In this document: in pieces, positions 10,029 to 22,532 of the stretch
Layout of the letters: each line of letters opens with the position of its first letter
How positions within the stretch are numbered: position 1 is the first letter of the stretch
Source: Hypomyces perniciosus
Lineage: Eukaryota > Ascomycota > Sordariomycetes > Hypocreales > Hypocreaceae
Assembly: GCA_008477525.1 (NCBI GenBank)
Contig: SPDT01000008.1
Location: 1,116,001-1,180,000, forward strand
Reading direction: 5' to 3'
DNA length: 64,000 nucleotides
Notes under the pieces: generated by a model
What the model was told of the DNA's origin: nothing
Databases searched by the model: none
What the model saw: only the letters and a program-made list of their open reading frames with translations
Translations under genes and position numbers: made by a program

Positions 10029-11274
10029 TAATGCGGCGATGAAACTTCTCAGCTACAATTGTTGGCTGCAATTGAATGAGTTACTCTAATACATACCAGT
10101 GCTGCCGTCTCTGTGTGCCATCTGACTACCGTTTTAGCCCAGCCCCCAACAATTCCTTCTCGAGTGTTTTGGTTTTGTCAAAGCAGGCTGACGCCTAGTA
10201 TCACCCCTAGCCATGTTACCCAGCATCTCGAGCAAAGGTTCAGACGCAGAGTGACTTACACAGAGGTACAATCCCTGATCGTTTCGCAATCCCTTCATCT
10301 CCAACTCAGTCCTATTCTCCACTTTAGGCGTCGCACAAAATATGTAGGGTGCCTACGACTTATTGTATAAACCTATTCATCCTTCAGTTCATTAGTTCAG
10401 GGAGACCCTCGGGTGAGAGATCCACATTGAATGTCCTCAACCAGTATTTGAGGCTCGGAAGACACCCGCGACTCGCTAACATTCCTTTCCGAAACGTCTC
10501 TTGGCAATGACTACTTGTATATACTTCGTATTACTCTCAAAACTAGTCCATATTTCCACAGACCAATAATTAATAGACCAGGGTCTGACCTGAGGGGAGT
10601 GTGCAGACCACGCCTGCAACCAAAGACGCATCTGGGCATCGCGGAGAAGACGCATCGCCATGGGCATTCTACCTATTACCCAGGTACTCGATTCTTAAAG
10701 CTTGGCTTGCAGAAGGTACATGCAAGCCATGGGGGGATGTGGCGGTAGCGGGACTGAGCCGGGTGGCACTCTCTGCGGGTTTGCTGCAGAGTAACTGTCT
10801 GCGTGTTGGACGTAGCAAATTGACCCTTGTCCCGTGGAGTCGTGCATTGCCGCACTTCCTTTTTCGGTGTTTTCTGGGAAGAACGAAGAGAGGGAATTAC
10901 GAGGTCATTCTTGGGGAGAATTCCTGGGATATGACATGAGATGGCAAGGATGAGAGAAGAGAGAAGATGGAGAGTGCAGGATGACATCTTGAATGAGGCT
11001 GCAAGGCCGAGGTTGTCTTGGATAATGCTACGCTCAAGACACATTGGACTTGATGCCAAGTCCTTGGAGATATTATGGTAGTAGTATGTATTACTAGAAA
11101 TTATGTCTTCATGGAGCTTCCAAAATGAAACGCCTTCGCAGTACAAACTCATCGAAACTCCCGACAACGACATACCCTCCCGTAATTCTCCGCCTCCATT
11201 TCCTGTACAACTACCTCCTTGGCTCGCACAGTTCTTAGATCACACAGTTCCTGTGGGTGGGCCGGCTGTCGTGG
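10029..11274. other. Intergenic, DAP1 3' side
   Basis: After the DAP1 3' UTR I see no gene. A minus-strand frame of 165 codons (10676-11173) begins at a non-ATG codon and lacks any recognisable pattern. Confidence 0.45.
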
Positions 11275-11454
11275 CTAGGCCATGCGTGCCGCACCAATGC
11301 AGTTATCACAGGGAACCTCTTGTCGCCATGAGCTGCGCAGCACCTTGACGCCGTAACAGTCGTGGTTTGGGTCGTTACGGGCGAAGTGACAGTAAGATTT
11401 GAGGCGGACTTGAGAGTGGTTGCAGGTGAAAAGGAATTCTTCCCAGTCGCACAT
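11275..11454 (-). CDS. Small Cys/His-rich protein (59 aa)
   Basis: A complete 59-residue frame runs from the ATG at 11454 to a TAG at 11275-11277. Cys/His residues are arranged like a small zinc-binding protein: Cys2, C11-x-H13, C22-H23, H31-x-C33 and C49-x-x-C52. Short conserved-looking blocks are WEEFLFTC, RLKSYCHFARNDP and GVKVLRSSW. I have an impression of similar short proteins predicted in other Hypocreales, with a CxH core followed by SYCHxAR and a final CxxC, but no function is known to me. There is no signal peptide or membrane segment. An alternative is that this is one exon of a longer gene, but it has its own start and stop. Confidence 0.68.
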   Translation of the reverse strand: MCDWEEFLFTCNHSQVRLKSYCHFARNDPNHDCYGVKVLRSSWRQEVPCDNCIGAARMA

Positions 11455-14237
11455 GTTGACTGGGATCGTGTTGCGTTAGTAGATATCATGGTTAGTTGAA
11501 TGGGGCTATATACCAGATGAGTTATGTGTGTATTTCACACGTGAAGGTCTTATGATGAAACTCGGTCAAAGGATGGTCAAAGCGTAGCAGAAGCTGCCCT
11601 GTTCTTGTTCACCTGGATAAGATCGAGATGACTCGAAAGAATAGGCCTCGTCCGTTTTGCATGGGGCTCATCGGCCTTTATACACTGTTCACACAACATT
11701 GATAATACTCGAGAGCCCTGATAGAGTACATATGTTTCCCACAGCTGAAAAGGGAATATGCGACATATCACATTCCTTCAGTTAAATGCGTGCTTTGACC
11801 CCACTCGACTACAGCATTTGTTCACGATGTTTGCCAGTCGTGATGGGGGTGATGGTTGTGCAGGCAGCCGCAAGCAAGTCCCAGTTGGAGTGACGACAGG
11901 GGACAGAAGCCGATGGCCGCGGGAGTACGACAGATTCTACTGACGCAGTACAGATGCAGAGATGATGTATTTGTGGAAAAAACTTTTGCAATGCTCTATC
12001 GGAGGTGGACTCAAGGAGAGCTCCTCGATGCCTTCAACATCTTCCACGCATGCTGTAGGGTGAGCTTGCAAGGCCCCTGGCATGGATGCCTATACAGAAG
12101 ACTACAAGTCGAGAAAACATGGCCAAATTGTACAAACATTGTGCATATCTTGGAATTCCCTACCTTGTGCTCTGAGAGCATTGTGCCTTTCACCACTGAC
12201 ACTCAATGCCAAGCACGCCATACAGGTTTGTGCTCTGCTCGGACTTGATACGGGAGTAGCACAACAGTTTGAGCGAGATGGGTGCGATACCAGCTCCATT
12301 CCAGGTGGGCCGCCGGACCGGGTTCTCATCAAGCTGAGCGGGTTTGCAAATCGGATCGATCACCCGGAGCAATCTGCCTCGAGTACACGATGGACATGTG
12401 TGGGAAAAGCTTCATACTAAGGAATGGTCCTGCAGCAGTCCGGTCTAGATGTGGATGGAGCACGCTATCTTTGTGTGAGACGACAAACTCATCTTTTGAA
12501 ACGGTTGAGAGACGGGGTTATGATTGAGGCCCAAGAGATGTAGTGGGCTCTCCCTTTCGGGATTTGACTGACGTGAGATAGTTCAAAGCTCCTTCACAGA
12601 CCAGATGAGGGGTGTGCTGTCTCATAGCCACCGGGAATCTCAAAGATGTGAGATGGTGTCACTTACCAAAACATAGCATGTACTCTATACAGTGCGTTCA
12701 ACGATCGAGAACGACTTGCTCCGTCTTGTCCGTACCGATACATTACGGATGAGGCAAGACAGGGGAGAAGAGAGACAACTGGAAATGGGTCTCAGGAAAA
12801 GGCAGAAGAGTGAGTTCCGGTTTGGTTCTTCAACCCTGTCACATCGGGATACATGGCCGCTGGATCAGAGTAGCAGTATGGCAAGGAGCCCTTGTCCGTC
12901 CTCCAGGGTCACAATTGATATTAACCCTCCATACCGAGACACTTGTCAAGCTGCAATGCAGCGGCAGATGCCTTATTGCCAGCATGCCTTCAAAGGGCAT
13001 AGGTGCCAGGGAGGCCACAAGAACAGCTACTAGTACCTATATTGATTGGGGATGAAAGGGGGCGAAGTACACCATGAGGTGGCGTGCTCGCTGGATGGGG
13101 ATTGGCCCAGCTGACAAGGCAAACTGATGTGCATGAGAAAGTCTGGGATAATTTGGGGCAACTGGAGCCTTTTTTTGCTTTTTTTTATCTTGACCAGGAA
13201 CTACTCGTACAAACTGCAGCAGTCTTCACAGCCATCACGAGGTGAGGCATCTTGATTTGGGTACCTTAGCATCGAGACGTGGAGATCAAAGGGGGGACGA
13301 GTGCTGTTAATTTGATGCGTGAGGTAGGATTGAGATGGATCTCACCGAACAACGACGGGGATTGGGGTAATAACTGAGCATTAATAAATTATTAGTAGTG
13401 CTAGTACGAAGGATGTGGGAGGTTTTGGGCTTTTTGTTTGGTGTTTTGTTGGGTCGCGCGCCTTGTCTTGTGCCTTGCGCGCGTGACGGTTGCCTTGCGG
13501 TGGTTGCCTAGAATTTTGGTTGCCTCACGAAAAGCTGAAGGCCGCCATAGCGCTCTTCTTCCCCATCATCAATGCCCGAAAGAAAATAGATGCGGACGCC
13601 TCGCGGTGCATAGCTGCATAAGTCGGTAACTGAAGGGTCTATGATTGGATCCTCGCAGTGCCCACTGGGAACGGGTCTCACCGAAGCCGGAAAAGTGAGG
13701 CGGACGAGTGCGTGCGAGCGAGATTGACGCGAAGCGAAGTGATGATGAGCCGCTGCCATTGACTTCACTCGAACGGCCCATCGAACAACGACGAGCGCCT
13801 AATATACTCACTCGTACATCGTGGCAGAGATTTCATGGCCGTCCTTTGCAGCGCCGAGATTACTTCGCCGACTTATTGTTGACGGTATTCGCGCTCTACT
13901 TCACGGCCCATCAGACGGCATCACACAGACAGATTGGTCGCATTGGGGCCTTGTGTGCATTGTGCATTGTGCATTGTGTGCGCTGTCACGCTACCATCTT
14001 CCAGCATCAAATGCCCTATCGCATTGTATGTCCTGTTTTTCTGAGTTACCCTCTTCTCCGTAGCTGAGCGAGTCCTCACATCACACCAACGCTGGTTCCC
14101 GTCGACTGACACCCCCTTTGCCATCTCCGCAACGTCTATAACTCATCCGGCTCCCCTCTATCATTCCCCTTGAAGGGAGTGTGGACCTGACTGCCTTTCC
14201 GTCACGTCACTGTTCGGTCTTAATCGTCTGACCCGAC
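11455..14237. other. Long intergenic region before the first C2H2 factor
   Basis: Almost 2.8 kb without a supportable gene. Frames on both strands are under 120 codons and lack domain patterns. The last part (about 13900-14237), with a tandem TGTGCATTGTGCATTG stretch near 13950-13980, is probably promoter and leader of the zinc-finger gene. Confidence 0.45.
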
Positions 14238-16770
14238 ATGTTCAACCGCTCCAATAACCCTCGCCAACACGGCCTGGGACAAAGGCTTTCTGATGTCCAG
14301 GACAACCATCGGATACCGGTGGCATGGAATCTGGTCAGCTTCTACCATTGCTCGGAGGACCCTTGGTGTCCTCCAGGCATTGTGCTTAATCCTCAGTCGA
14401 GCCACTCTTTGCCTACCTTGGGTCCTGTCGCGTACGACTTCCAGGATTACAGGAGTGTTGGTCTACCCTCTGATTGTGGTACTGTACCAGAAGATTCGGG
14501 ATACGGAGGCAGTCGGCCGACCTTCAGCGCTGTTGATACGGAGCCATCAGTGCATGAAAATGACCGATGTGCCGATACTGAGGCCATGGAGCATCTCATT
14601 GGTGACTTACGCTTTGACACTGTGCCCAGCGGACCCCCCATCCAAGTCCAAGTCAATCGCAATACCAACTACAAATTCTATTGCTCCGAATGCACTGTTT
14701 ACGTTAAGACCAAATCTGAACTCAAGTAAGTCAACATAAACCTGTGCTGGTCTTGGGGACCCTGGTGGTGACTGAGACCCTACAGGAAACATGAGCGACG
14801 TCACAGCAAGCCAAATAAATGCTCGTATTCTGATTGCCCAAGGTCGAAAGAAGGATTCAGCACCCATAATGATCTTACGAGACATCGGAGGACGGTTCAC
14901 AATGAACATATGAACTCTGGGTCCGTCTACGTGTGCATTCACGACTCCTGCACCACCAAGAATCTCAAGCTATGGCCCAGGGCGGACAACTTTCGTAGCC
15001 ATTTGGCGCGTACCCACCAACTGTATCTAAAAGCAGATGATGACCTTTCAAAATACCTTTATCGGTACGTCTCATTGCACTTCCTTTCCTTGGCCAATTA
15101 CTGATACTGGGCCGCAGGCCGGATGAACCGGGATCTCATGTTCTCCAAGGCGTTGGATCCTCTGTTGGCGAAGTTGATCCTGATTCTCGGCCCATGCAGC
15201 TTCAAGATTCTCCTATTTTGAGGGGCAAGCAAATCCCACCAGATACCAATCCATCGAGGGATGTCTCTCATGAAAGGCAGAATGTGTTGTCGAACCGGAC
15301 GGATGTGACACATGACCTGTTGCAGTCACCCGAGAAAGGCCCAACATTGACGGGGAATGGATCTCAATATATTCAGTCTGGCGTTCTGGGCGGTCTCAAT
15401 ATCGACCAGCTTTCTGGTCATCCGCAACTAGCACGCCACCAACGGACGCCGCCTATCGAAAATCTTCCTGAAGATGCAGAGGCCTCACCGAAGACGGATG
15501 ATGACGCTCCTGCTGAAGCTCCTGCTGAAGAGGATGTGACCATGGAAGACACTCCAGCCGATGAGGATCATACAAATGAAACAAGGAGCGTGACCTTTGA
15601 CGAAGAGTTGCCACAGAGCGAGTCTTCCAGCGAGTCAAGTAAACTCAAGGAAAATGCCATGAGCAGCCGCGCTTCAGAAACCCAGCAAACAATATGCAAT
15701 TCAGATGACAGCTCAGCTTCAGATTTGTTTTCCGCTGTACTGGCCGAGGTGCGATCGGACAACAACACTAGGCTTCTGGAACTCCTCAAGTCCCTCCCAA
15801 GAGACATTTTGGAGACAGCCCTAAAGGGTGGAGGAGGAGAGACGGAAAAGGCAACGCATAAGTGTACAGACTGCGACAAAGTCTTCATGAGACAGTGCGA
15901 ACTCAAGTAAGTGCATGATAGGTTTTGTGCTCCAAGTATAGAAGCTTACCGCCCACTGCAGAAAACATAGGAAGCGGCACGAAAAGCCTTATGGCTGTAC
16001 TTTTCATGATTGCAAGAAATCTTTCGGTAGTAAGAATGACTGGAAGAGGCATGAGAGCAGCCAGCATTTCCAGCTCGAAACGTGGAATTGCGATGTGGCT
16101 GACTGCCATAGCCGCTACTCCCGTCGGGAGGAGTTCAAGAACCACCTCCTCAAGGACCACAAGTTGGAGGATGCACAGTTAATGGACGACAAGCTCGAAA
16201 TGTGCAGACTTGGTCGTCACTGTGACCCCCGCTTCTGGTGTGGATTTTGCGTGGAAATCATTGAAATCAAGGAAACCAATGTCAACGCGTGGACCAAGAG
16301 GTGTGATCACATTGATAACCATCTCTTCGGCAAGGAGGGCCTCGATAGAAAGACCATTGCTCAGTGGCGCTACATGGAGGAGGAATTTGAGAAGGTGGAC
16401 ACTCGTCACTCTGAGATCAGCGACCAGTCATCAAGTGACTCGCCGAACCAGACGGAGTGTGTTCCCGTAGGAAGCAGCAGAAAGCGAAGGTTGGATGGAG
16501 ATGCGAACCCTCGGAAACAGAAGAGACCCAACACGGTCGAGACGTATATGTGGAGATGTGTAAGTTTTCATGTCTAAGCTGTTGTCCGAGATTATCACGT
16601 GCTAACTCCCCAGACAGTGTCGTTGCTCTCAGCATTTCAACTTCAAAACTACGACTAGCTGCCTTGATCGCGATTGCAGTCACATGAAGTGCGGAAATTG
16701 CCAGATCGAAAAAGTCGTGGACCAGGACCAAGATATCGAACTGGCGGGTCAAGACACGGATGCGCCGTGA
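14238..16770 (+). CDS. Multi-finger C2H2 transcription factor
   Basis: Five exons (14238-14725, 14786-15064, 15118-15906, 15962-16559, 16618-16770) with introns of 53-60 nt give 768 residues; all junction phases agree. Two finger clusters are separated by about 265 residues. The first, at about residues 147-237, holds CSEC...H-x4-H, CSYSDC...H-x4-H and a variant VCIHDSC finger. The second, at about 503-585, holds CTDC...H-x3-H, CTFHDC...H-x4-H and CDVADC...H-x4-H. The linker is Glu/Ser/Pro-rich and acidic (a run around residue 370-400 with PAEAPAEED), like an activation region. A KRRLD/RKQKRP basic segment near residue 700 may be a nuclear signal. The end has a CRC...CLDRDC...CGNC cysteine cluster, possibly another zinc site. 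Target genes are unknown. Confidence 0.88.
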
Positions 16771-18223
16771 ATAGACAGGGCTTTCTGGAGTCATGAATCA
16801 TCGTGTGGGCCATATCGTGTTTGACGTTTGTGTTTCATTGACCATTTTTTGTTTACACAGGAGCAAGGGGCTCAAGGCGTATGGCTCTATCTTAGACCTG
16901 GATACTATATCTGTATACGAGCAGGGAGTCATCCCATGTGATTCATAGGAATAAGCGCAATCCATACAGAGTACATCTCATTGCATCGCCTGGGTTAAAA
17001 ATGGAAGCTCGATTAAGCTCTGTCGTATGGAATGCGCTTGACAACTTGGGGGCCGATGTGGCTTGGCGCTAACTTGCATTTGCGATGGCACCGGAAGCTT
17101 GTCGAAGCTTCTGGACGGACGCAGGGTGTGTTTGCAGCAAATTCTTCGGACCGTTGATGGGTGGCGATGCTGAAGATAGTAGATGCTATCCATCTAATCA
17201 GTACTACTACATACATACATCATACACAGTGCCTATTACTTGAAGGATGTAAGTCAAAAGTGTAGTGCTACCCACCGCCGGCCAAGCTTGATGGGAGGCT
17301 GAATAATAGATAAATGCTTGTTATATTTGTTCCTGAGACCTTCTTGTCTGCCTTATCGAGGCAAAGCCCACGTTTGAGAGGGAGTGTGGTGCAGATGATC
17401 TCCAGGCAGTGCAAAAATAAATTCCTGCAGTGGGACAAGACAGGGAGAAGCGCGAATAAGCGCCGGGGGTGGTGGACGGACAGGATAGGACATGCAGCGC
17501 CAGCTGAACTAGTGGACGGGTTGCTTTTCTGGCCGGCAGAGGTATGCGTGCTATTGTGGAAAGGGGAAAAAAGAGACGAACGCGAGAGAGACGATCTCGC
17601 GGCTAAGATGGCCAGCCAGCTACCTGGGTGTGTCCCCTTGCCTCCCGAGGTAGTACTACTTATTACTTGGGAGGTAGTATCAGTCGGCCCCCGGCTTACG
17701 TAGTCAACCCGCCGAGTAGTAGTCGAATTGGCATTTCTAGGACTTAATGTCAAATACTACCCTGGCAGAAAGCAAAGGTCCCCGCATTGAATGATACGAA
17801 GAGAGGCATCTGAGACAGAGAACGCCTGGGACAAACAAAGAAGCAAAACGAGGCAAGGGCATACTTCGTACATCCACCCGTACACGAGCTGAACTCGGAG
17901 AGGAACTCATACTGACGCCTACCGAATCCGTTCGGGCGCTGCATTCCCACTCCCCCCCCCTCGATTGGGGAGATCTCGGTTTCTGGAATAAGCATAAAGA
18001 CCTGTACGGATTGTGGTTCCGATGTGGGCGAAGGCAAAACAAGCATGTCATTCATGTCAGGACCAACAACCATCACCTCGTCGTTTACGTCGTATAAGCG
18101 CAGCAGCCCAGCACTCATCGGGCTAGTCGTCGCATGCATTGTGCAAATCGGGCATATTGTGTCGTGGGCTGTTTGTTGTCTCGCTGCTACTGCACGTGGT
18201 GCAGATTCTGGGAGGCCGACGAC

Positions 18224-18244
18224 CAGACAGACAGACAGACAGAC
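18224..18244. repeat. CAGA tetranucleotide microsatellite
   Basis: About five tandem CAGA units read directly from the sequence. Confidence 0.9.
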
Positions 18245-19489
18245 CCTCCACTCCGCTCCACTGTGATGTGATGGTTGCTATCAAAAGAGGGGGGCAAGAG
18301 ACAGGACGAAAAGCACGGGCCAGGACAGCTGAACTTGCTCCCTCCGGTGAACCTTTTTGAGCTTCCGAAGAAAAATACGGTGCTCGCTCTCGTTCTCGTT
18401 CTGTATGTCTCTCCTTACGAAGATCTCTCTGTACAAGTACGTACTCTGTCCTGTCTGGGCAAGGGCCGTCTCCACGTCCATCGGTGGCGGCGTTAAGACG
18501 GGAGACGTTCGGCACCGACAGAATCGAAAGCCGATTGGTTATTTCTAATAATAAGAATAATAAGCTAGTAAGTACTACGACTACTTTTTGGTGGGAGAAA
18601 GGCTAAACTGCTTATTCAACTTGCATCCGGGACTTGTTGGAAAGGGGTCCTCGGGGCCTGATATCGAGATCTTGACAAATGGAGAGAGGACGTGCGGCCC
18701 CGGCCGAGGCGGACTGATGACTTGTGTGTGTGTGTATGTCTCCCAGTAGTTTTTTTTTTTATTACTCTAGTACTCCGTAGTCTAAAATCGTACATGGTGC
18801 TGTTGCTACTAAGGTGTATTCAAAAGCTTAATCGAAACTGACTCGTTACCTACATTAGCAAGGGTTCCATTTTATTGCCGTTTTGTTGTGGATATCACGG
18901 AGCGCACTACGGAGCACAGCGGAGCGCTACGGAGAATGAAGTACGGAATAAGATTAGGTATGATCGTTCCGTACGCGGACAAAAGCAATCCCTTGATTCT
19001 TCTTTTTTTGTTTTGTTTTACCGAGTCAAAAATTGTGGGTTAATTGAACGCTCGGGTTTTTTTGTTTGCCAAGAGTTGAATTGAATCCATTCCCCAAAAT
19101 ACTGAGACACTCACTGAGACATGACTGACAATTGACCACCCACGGTCTCACTCACATATTACTATTATTACTACCGCGGATCTTTTTTGGCAACGGGTGA
19201 ATTGCGTAGTAGTAGTCAAGAAAGGGATCCCGATGTGACGTGCCATCCCGTATGGCAAGGATCTAGTTATGAGATAGTTGCAAAGGCATCTCTCTGGCTC
19301 TGACGTTCCGGCCCGGGGGTTTCCACATTGAGATACGAAGCTGTTCTCGCTCGACTAGTTCGCTCACGGGACCACTTACACCGTATGCCCCTAGTAGGTG
19401 CATGAGGTATACGGGTCTAGATTTTCCAACCAAAGCAATGCCAAGCTCCGCAAGGAAGTAACTTTTTTTGAAGAGAAAAAATAGGTATT

Positions 19490-19507
19490 GGTGGTGGTGG
19501 TGGTGGT
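19490..19507. repeat. GGT trinucleotide tract
   Basis: Six tandem GGT units in the intergenic region. Confidence 0.9.
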
Positions 19508-19643
19508 CATGGTGTTGGTGGTGGGTATGTACGCAATTCAACTCCGGACCACCCTGCTCTCGTCAGCGGGTCTTCAAGGGGAGAGGACCGCAAGGGGTCA
19601 GTCATGTCGTCCCACTACGGCTCCAGAAGATCTCGAATGTCAC

Positions 19644-19687
19644 CTACGGAGTACCTAACCGAATACTACGGAGTACCTAACCGAATA
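19644..19687. repeat. Perfect 22-bp tandem duplication with TACGGAGTAC
   Basis: Two identical 22-bp units lie head to tail (19644-19665 and 19666-19687). Each contains the dispersed TACGGAGTAC motif followed by CTAACCGAATA. Confidence 0.9.
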
Positions 19688-21002
19688 CTACTACGTAGAT
19701 CTGGTATGTGCTCTGTGCTCTGTGCTCTGTGCTCTATGGATTACTTACTGCGGCATTGCGTGTCGGTAGTGGTAAGTCGGCCGATAAGCAACGCTTAAAC
19801 AAATACGCAATCCCTCGCTCGGTCCGCCGGCTTGTCCAGTTGTTAGCCAAGGAAACGCATATAGGGCCGACTGTTTTTGTTATTTACGGATGCCTGGGGC
19901 TGAAGTTAGTCGCGATGAGTAAGAATGAGAGAAGGATCTTTTGTCCCCATTCCTCGTCGAAGAATGGACGGTGGTTCGTCATGCGCCAATTGCCACTGAC
20001 GTATCGGCAGTGGGCTATGTCGCAACCTATGAAATCTACATATGACTACTACTACCTAGGTGTAGTACCTAAGCAGGAGATGGATGGGGGTCTCAGTAAG
20101 ACGGACGGGTAGGGCTGGCGGTTTCGAATCACCCCAAGTCCGTCCCTTGTCATTGATGGATGCCCTTGTCATTGATGATTTACAAGATGGACAGGTCGCC
20201 CCTAGTCAATGCAGGGAAGAAACTCCCGGCACTAATACCACGTACGTAGTAGTAGTAATTAAGAACTGGACTAAAACACAACGTTTATTATTAGTTTTAT
20301 ATACGAAAAATGAATGAATTCAATCTTGGCAGCACGGATCACTGAATGAGTACGGAATAGTTGACGCCATGTCGGTGTTCGGGCTTATATCTCATGCCGC
20401 GAATGGCAAATGGTGTGAATATGACATCTGCGCCCCTCTGCGCCCCTCCAATGCCCAGCGCTTTTTCTCTCGCTCGCTCTCTGAGACGACACGGATGAAG
20501 AAGGGTGTTGCGCCAGAACCGTTGTGCCGTTTCAATGGGAAATACAAATCCAAATCCAAATCCAAATAGAAAATACAAATATATTTTACATGCGACGGAT
20601 AGTGTTTAATGTTGACGGCCAAGAATATGGGGGCTCTTTGCGTCAGTGTCATTGCTAATTGACGTCCGCATTTTAACCAATGCCGTGAAAGTGTCGGTCG
20701 TGGGGGAGAAGCGGCGTTACGGGCCCGTAGCTTAGGGACGGGCTTGTCGAAAATGGCTGAACTCTGCTCTGCACGTCTAGCCACTCAGCGTGCTAGGGAC
20801 CACCTGTTGATCGCTGAAGGCCCCTGGCAAAGGCTCCTCCATCATCCCTCCATTATGCTGCGACCAACAATAAAATAAATCATCATGATGCTGCACGCCA
20901 CAACTGTATGGGTGTACGTCCTCACAGTACGCGGCGCTTCCGTCATGCACACGCCGCGGAACGCCGGGACAGTCAGTCATTCATCCCATCATCATTGATT
21001 GC

Positions 21003-21053
21003 CTCTCTCTCTGTCTCTCCCTCTCCCTCTCCCTCTCCCTCTGTCTCCCTCTG
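21003..21053. repeat. CT-rich simple repeat
   Basis: A polypyrimidine block of CTCTCC-like units on the plus strand. Confidence 0.85.
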
Positions 21054-22341
21054 ACATAACAGGACGCAGCGTTTTGCCTGTTCAGTCAGAATCAGTAAAT
21101 CATCCGGTTTCTCCGCTCGCAATCCACAGCGCACGGATCAAGAGCCCACACATCCGGGGCAATAGCTCAAACCGAATCTGGACCTGGAGGCAATGCCCGA
21201 ATACCAATCCCATGGCCGATCCAATCGTGAGATACCCGGCTGCCCCCTGGTCTTTGGTTGAACCCCCCCCCCAGACTGGCTGTGGCCCGAAAGGGCCTTC
21301 GGTAACGTAACCCCACGACCACTAACAGAGTTGCCCTACAGGTGATACGGAGTACTAGGTAGTACTAGTAGCAGTACTCGTACTGGTTCAGCCTTGCTCA
21401 TCCACTTCAGCTGCTGGCTGCATACACCTATTCTAGTAGTACTCGATTTGGCGCATATGGTTGGCGGTGCGCGTCTATTTACGTGCTAATGTAACTAACT
21501 ACGAGTACAGAGTTTGGACCGTCGACAACGGGTGCTAAATCGTGGGACTGCTCCCCCCCTGATCCCGGACCGCTGCCGCTCCCCTAGCACTTATCTTATT
21601 TAGCACCTAGATAGATAAACACTAAACCAATGGCAGACGCCATTCTAGGTATGAGAGGATCCCTTCCATGCTTTCCACTTACGGTACTACGAAGCCGGGC
21701 AGTTTTGCGGACTACTATTATCTCCTCCTGCACGGAGTTGCGGAGTACGAAACTGCCGCTCGCATCGGTATCCTTTTGGACTGCATGATGTGCATTTTGG
21801 TGCCTGATCCCCCATCATCAATCAGGCTGTCCATACGAGGTCTATGTATCTGCATCCAAGGTATTACTAATACTACTACTACTACTCCGTACTACAATGT
21901 GCAAGGAATACGCGTTGGCGGCTCTTGGAAAAATAAAATAAAATTAAAAATAAAACTACCGACCTCAAGCGAGATTCCACTGACCTGGTACTCACTACTC
22001 ACTACCTACTCAGTACTCGTACTTCGTACATCCGTACCAACAAAGCAACCAACAAAACGAAACCGGGAAACAAATGCAAGGCACGCGCACACACTGGCAC
22101 ACACACTCGCACACGCGCACACACACACGCACGCAACACACTCTCCGCTGACCCCAGCCTCGAGCACTGCCGCTGTCGATGCTCCATCCAGCAAAGAAAT
22201 TATGATGAATCCATGCGATGGGCCGCGAACCACGCTGTCTGTACGTCTGTCTGTCTGGTATGTATGTGTGTCTATGGGCGAGTAAGACGACACGGGTACG
22301 AGTACCGATTGCGACTCACGCAGAGAAAAGTTGTCCCTTTC

Positions 22342-22366
22342 CATTCATTCATTCATTCATTCATTC
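22342..22366. repeat. ATTC tetranucleotide microsatellite
   Basis: About six tandem CATT units. Confidence 0.9.
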
Positions 22367-22499
22367 TTGCTCCGCCGCCAGGCTGAGCTGGGATACCAGG
22401 GGTATGCATCCAGACACACAATTCGTCATTGCACGGTACAGTACGGGACTATGTATGCATGTACGAATATTGCACCTAATACATACATACATACGTACA

Positions 22500-22532
22500 C
22501 ACATACTCCGTACACACATACTCCGTACACAT
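22500..22532. repeat. 15-bp tandem repeat carrying TACTCCGTAC
   Basis: Two adjacent copies of ACACATACTCCGTAC, each holding the reverse complement of the dispersed motif. Confidence 0.8.

Noticed and set aside
10676..11173. Minus-strand 165-codon frame
   Set aside because: No ATG start, no domain pattern, no plausible splice partners.
20777..20980. 67-residue minus-strand frame with several Cys and His
   Set aside because: It has an ATG and stop, but the Cys/His spacing shows no pattern and it lies in low-complexity DNA.
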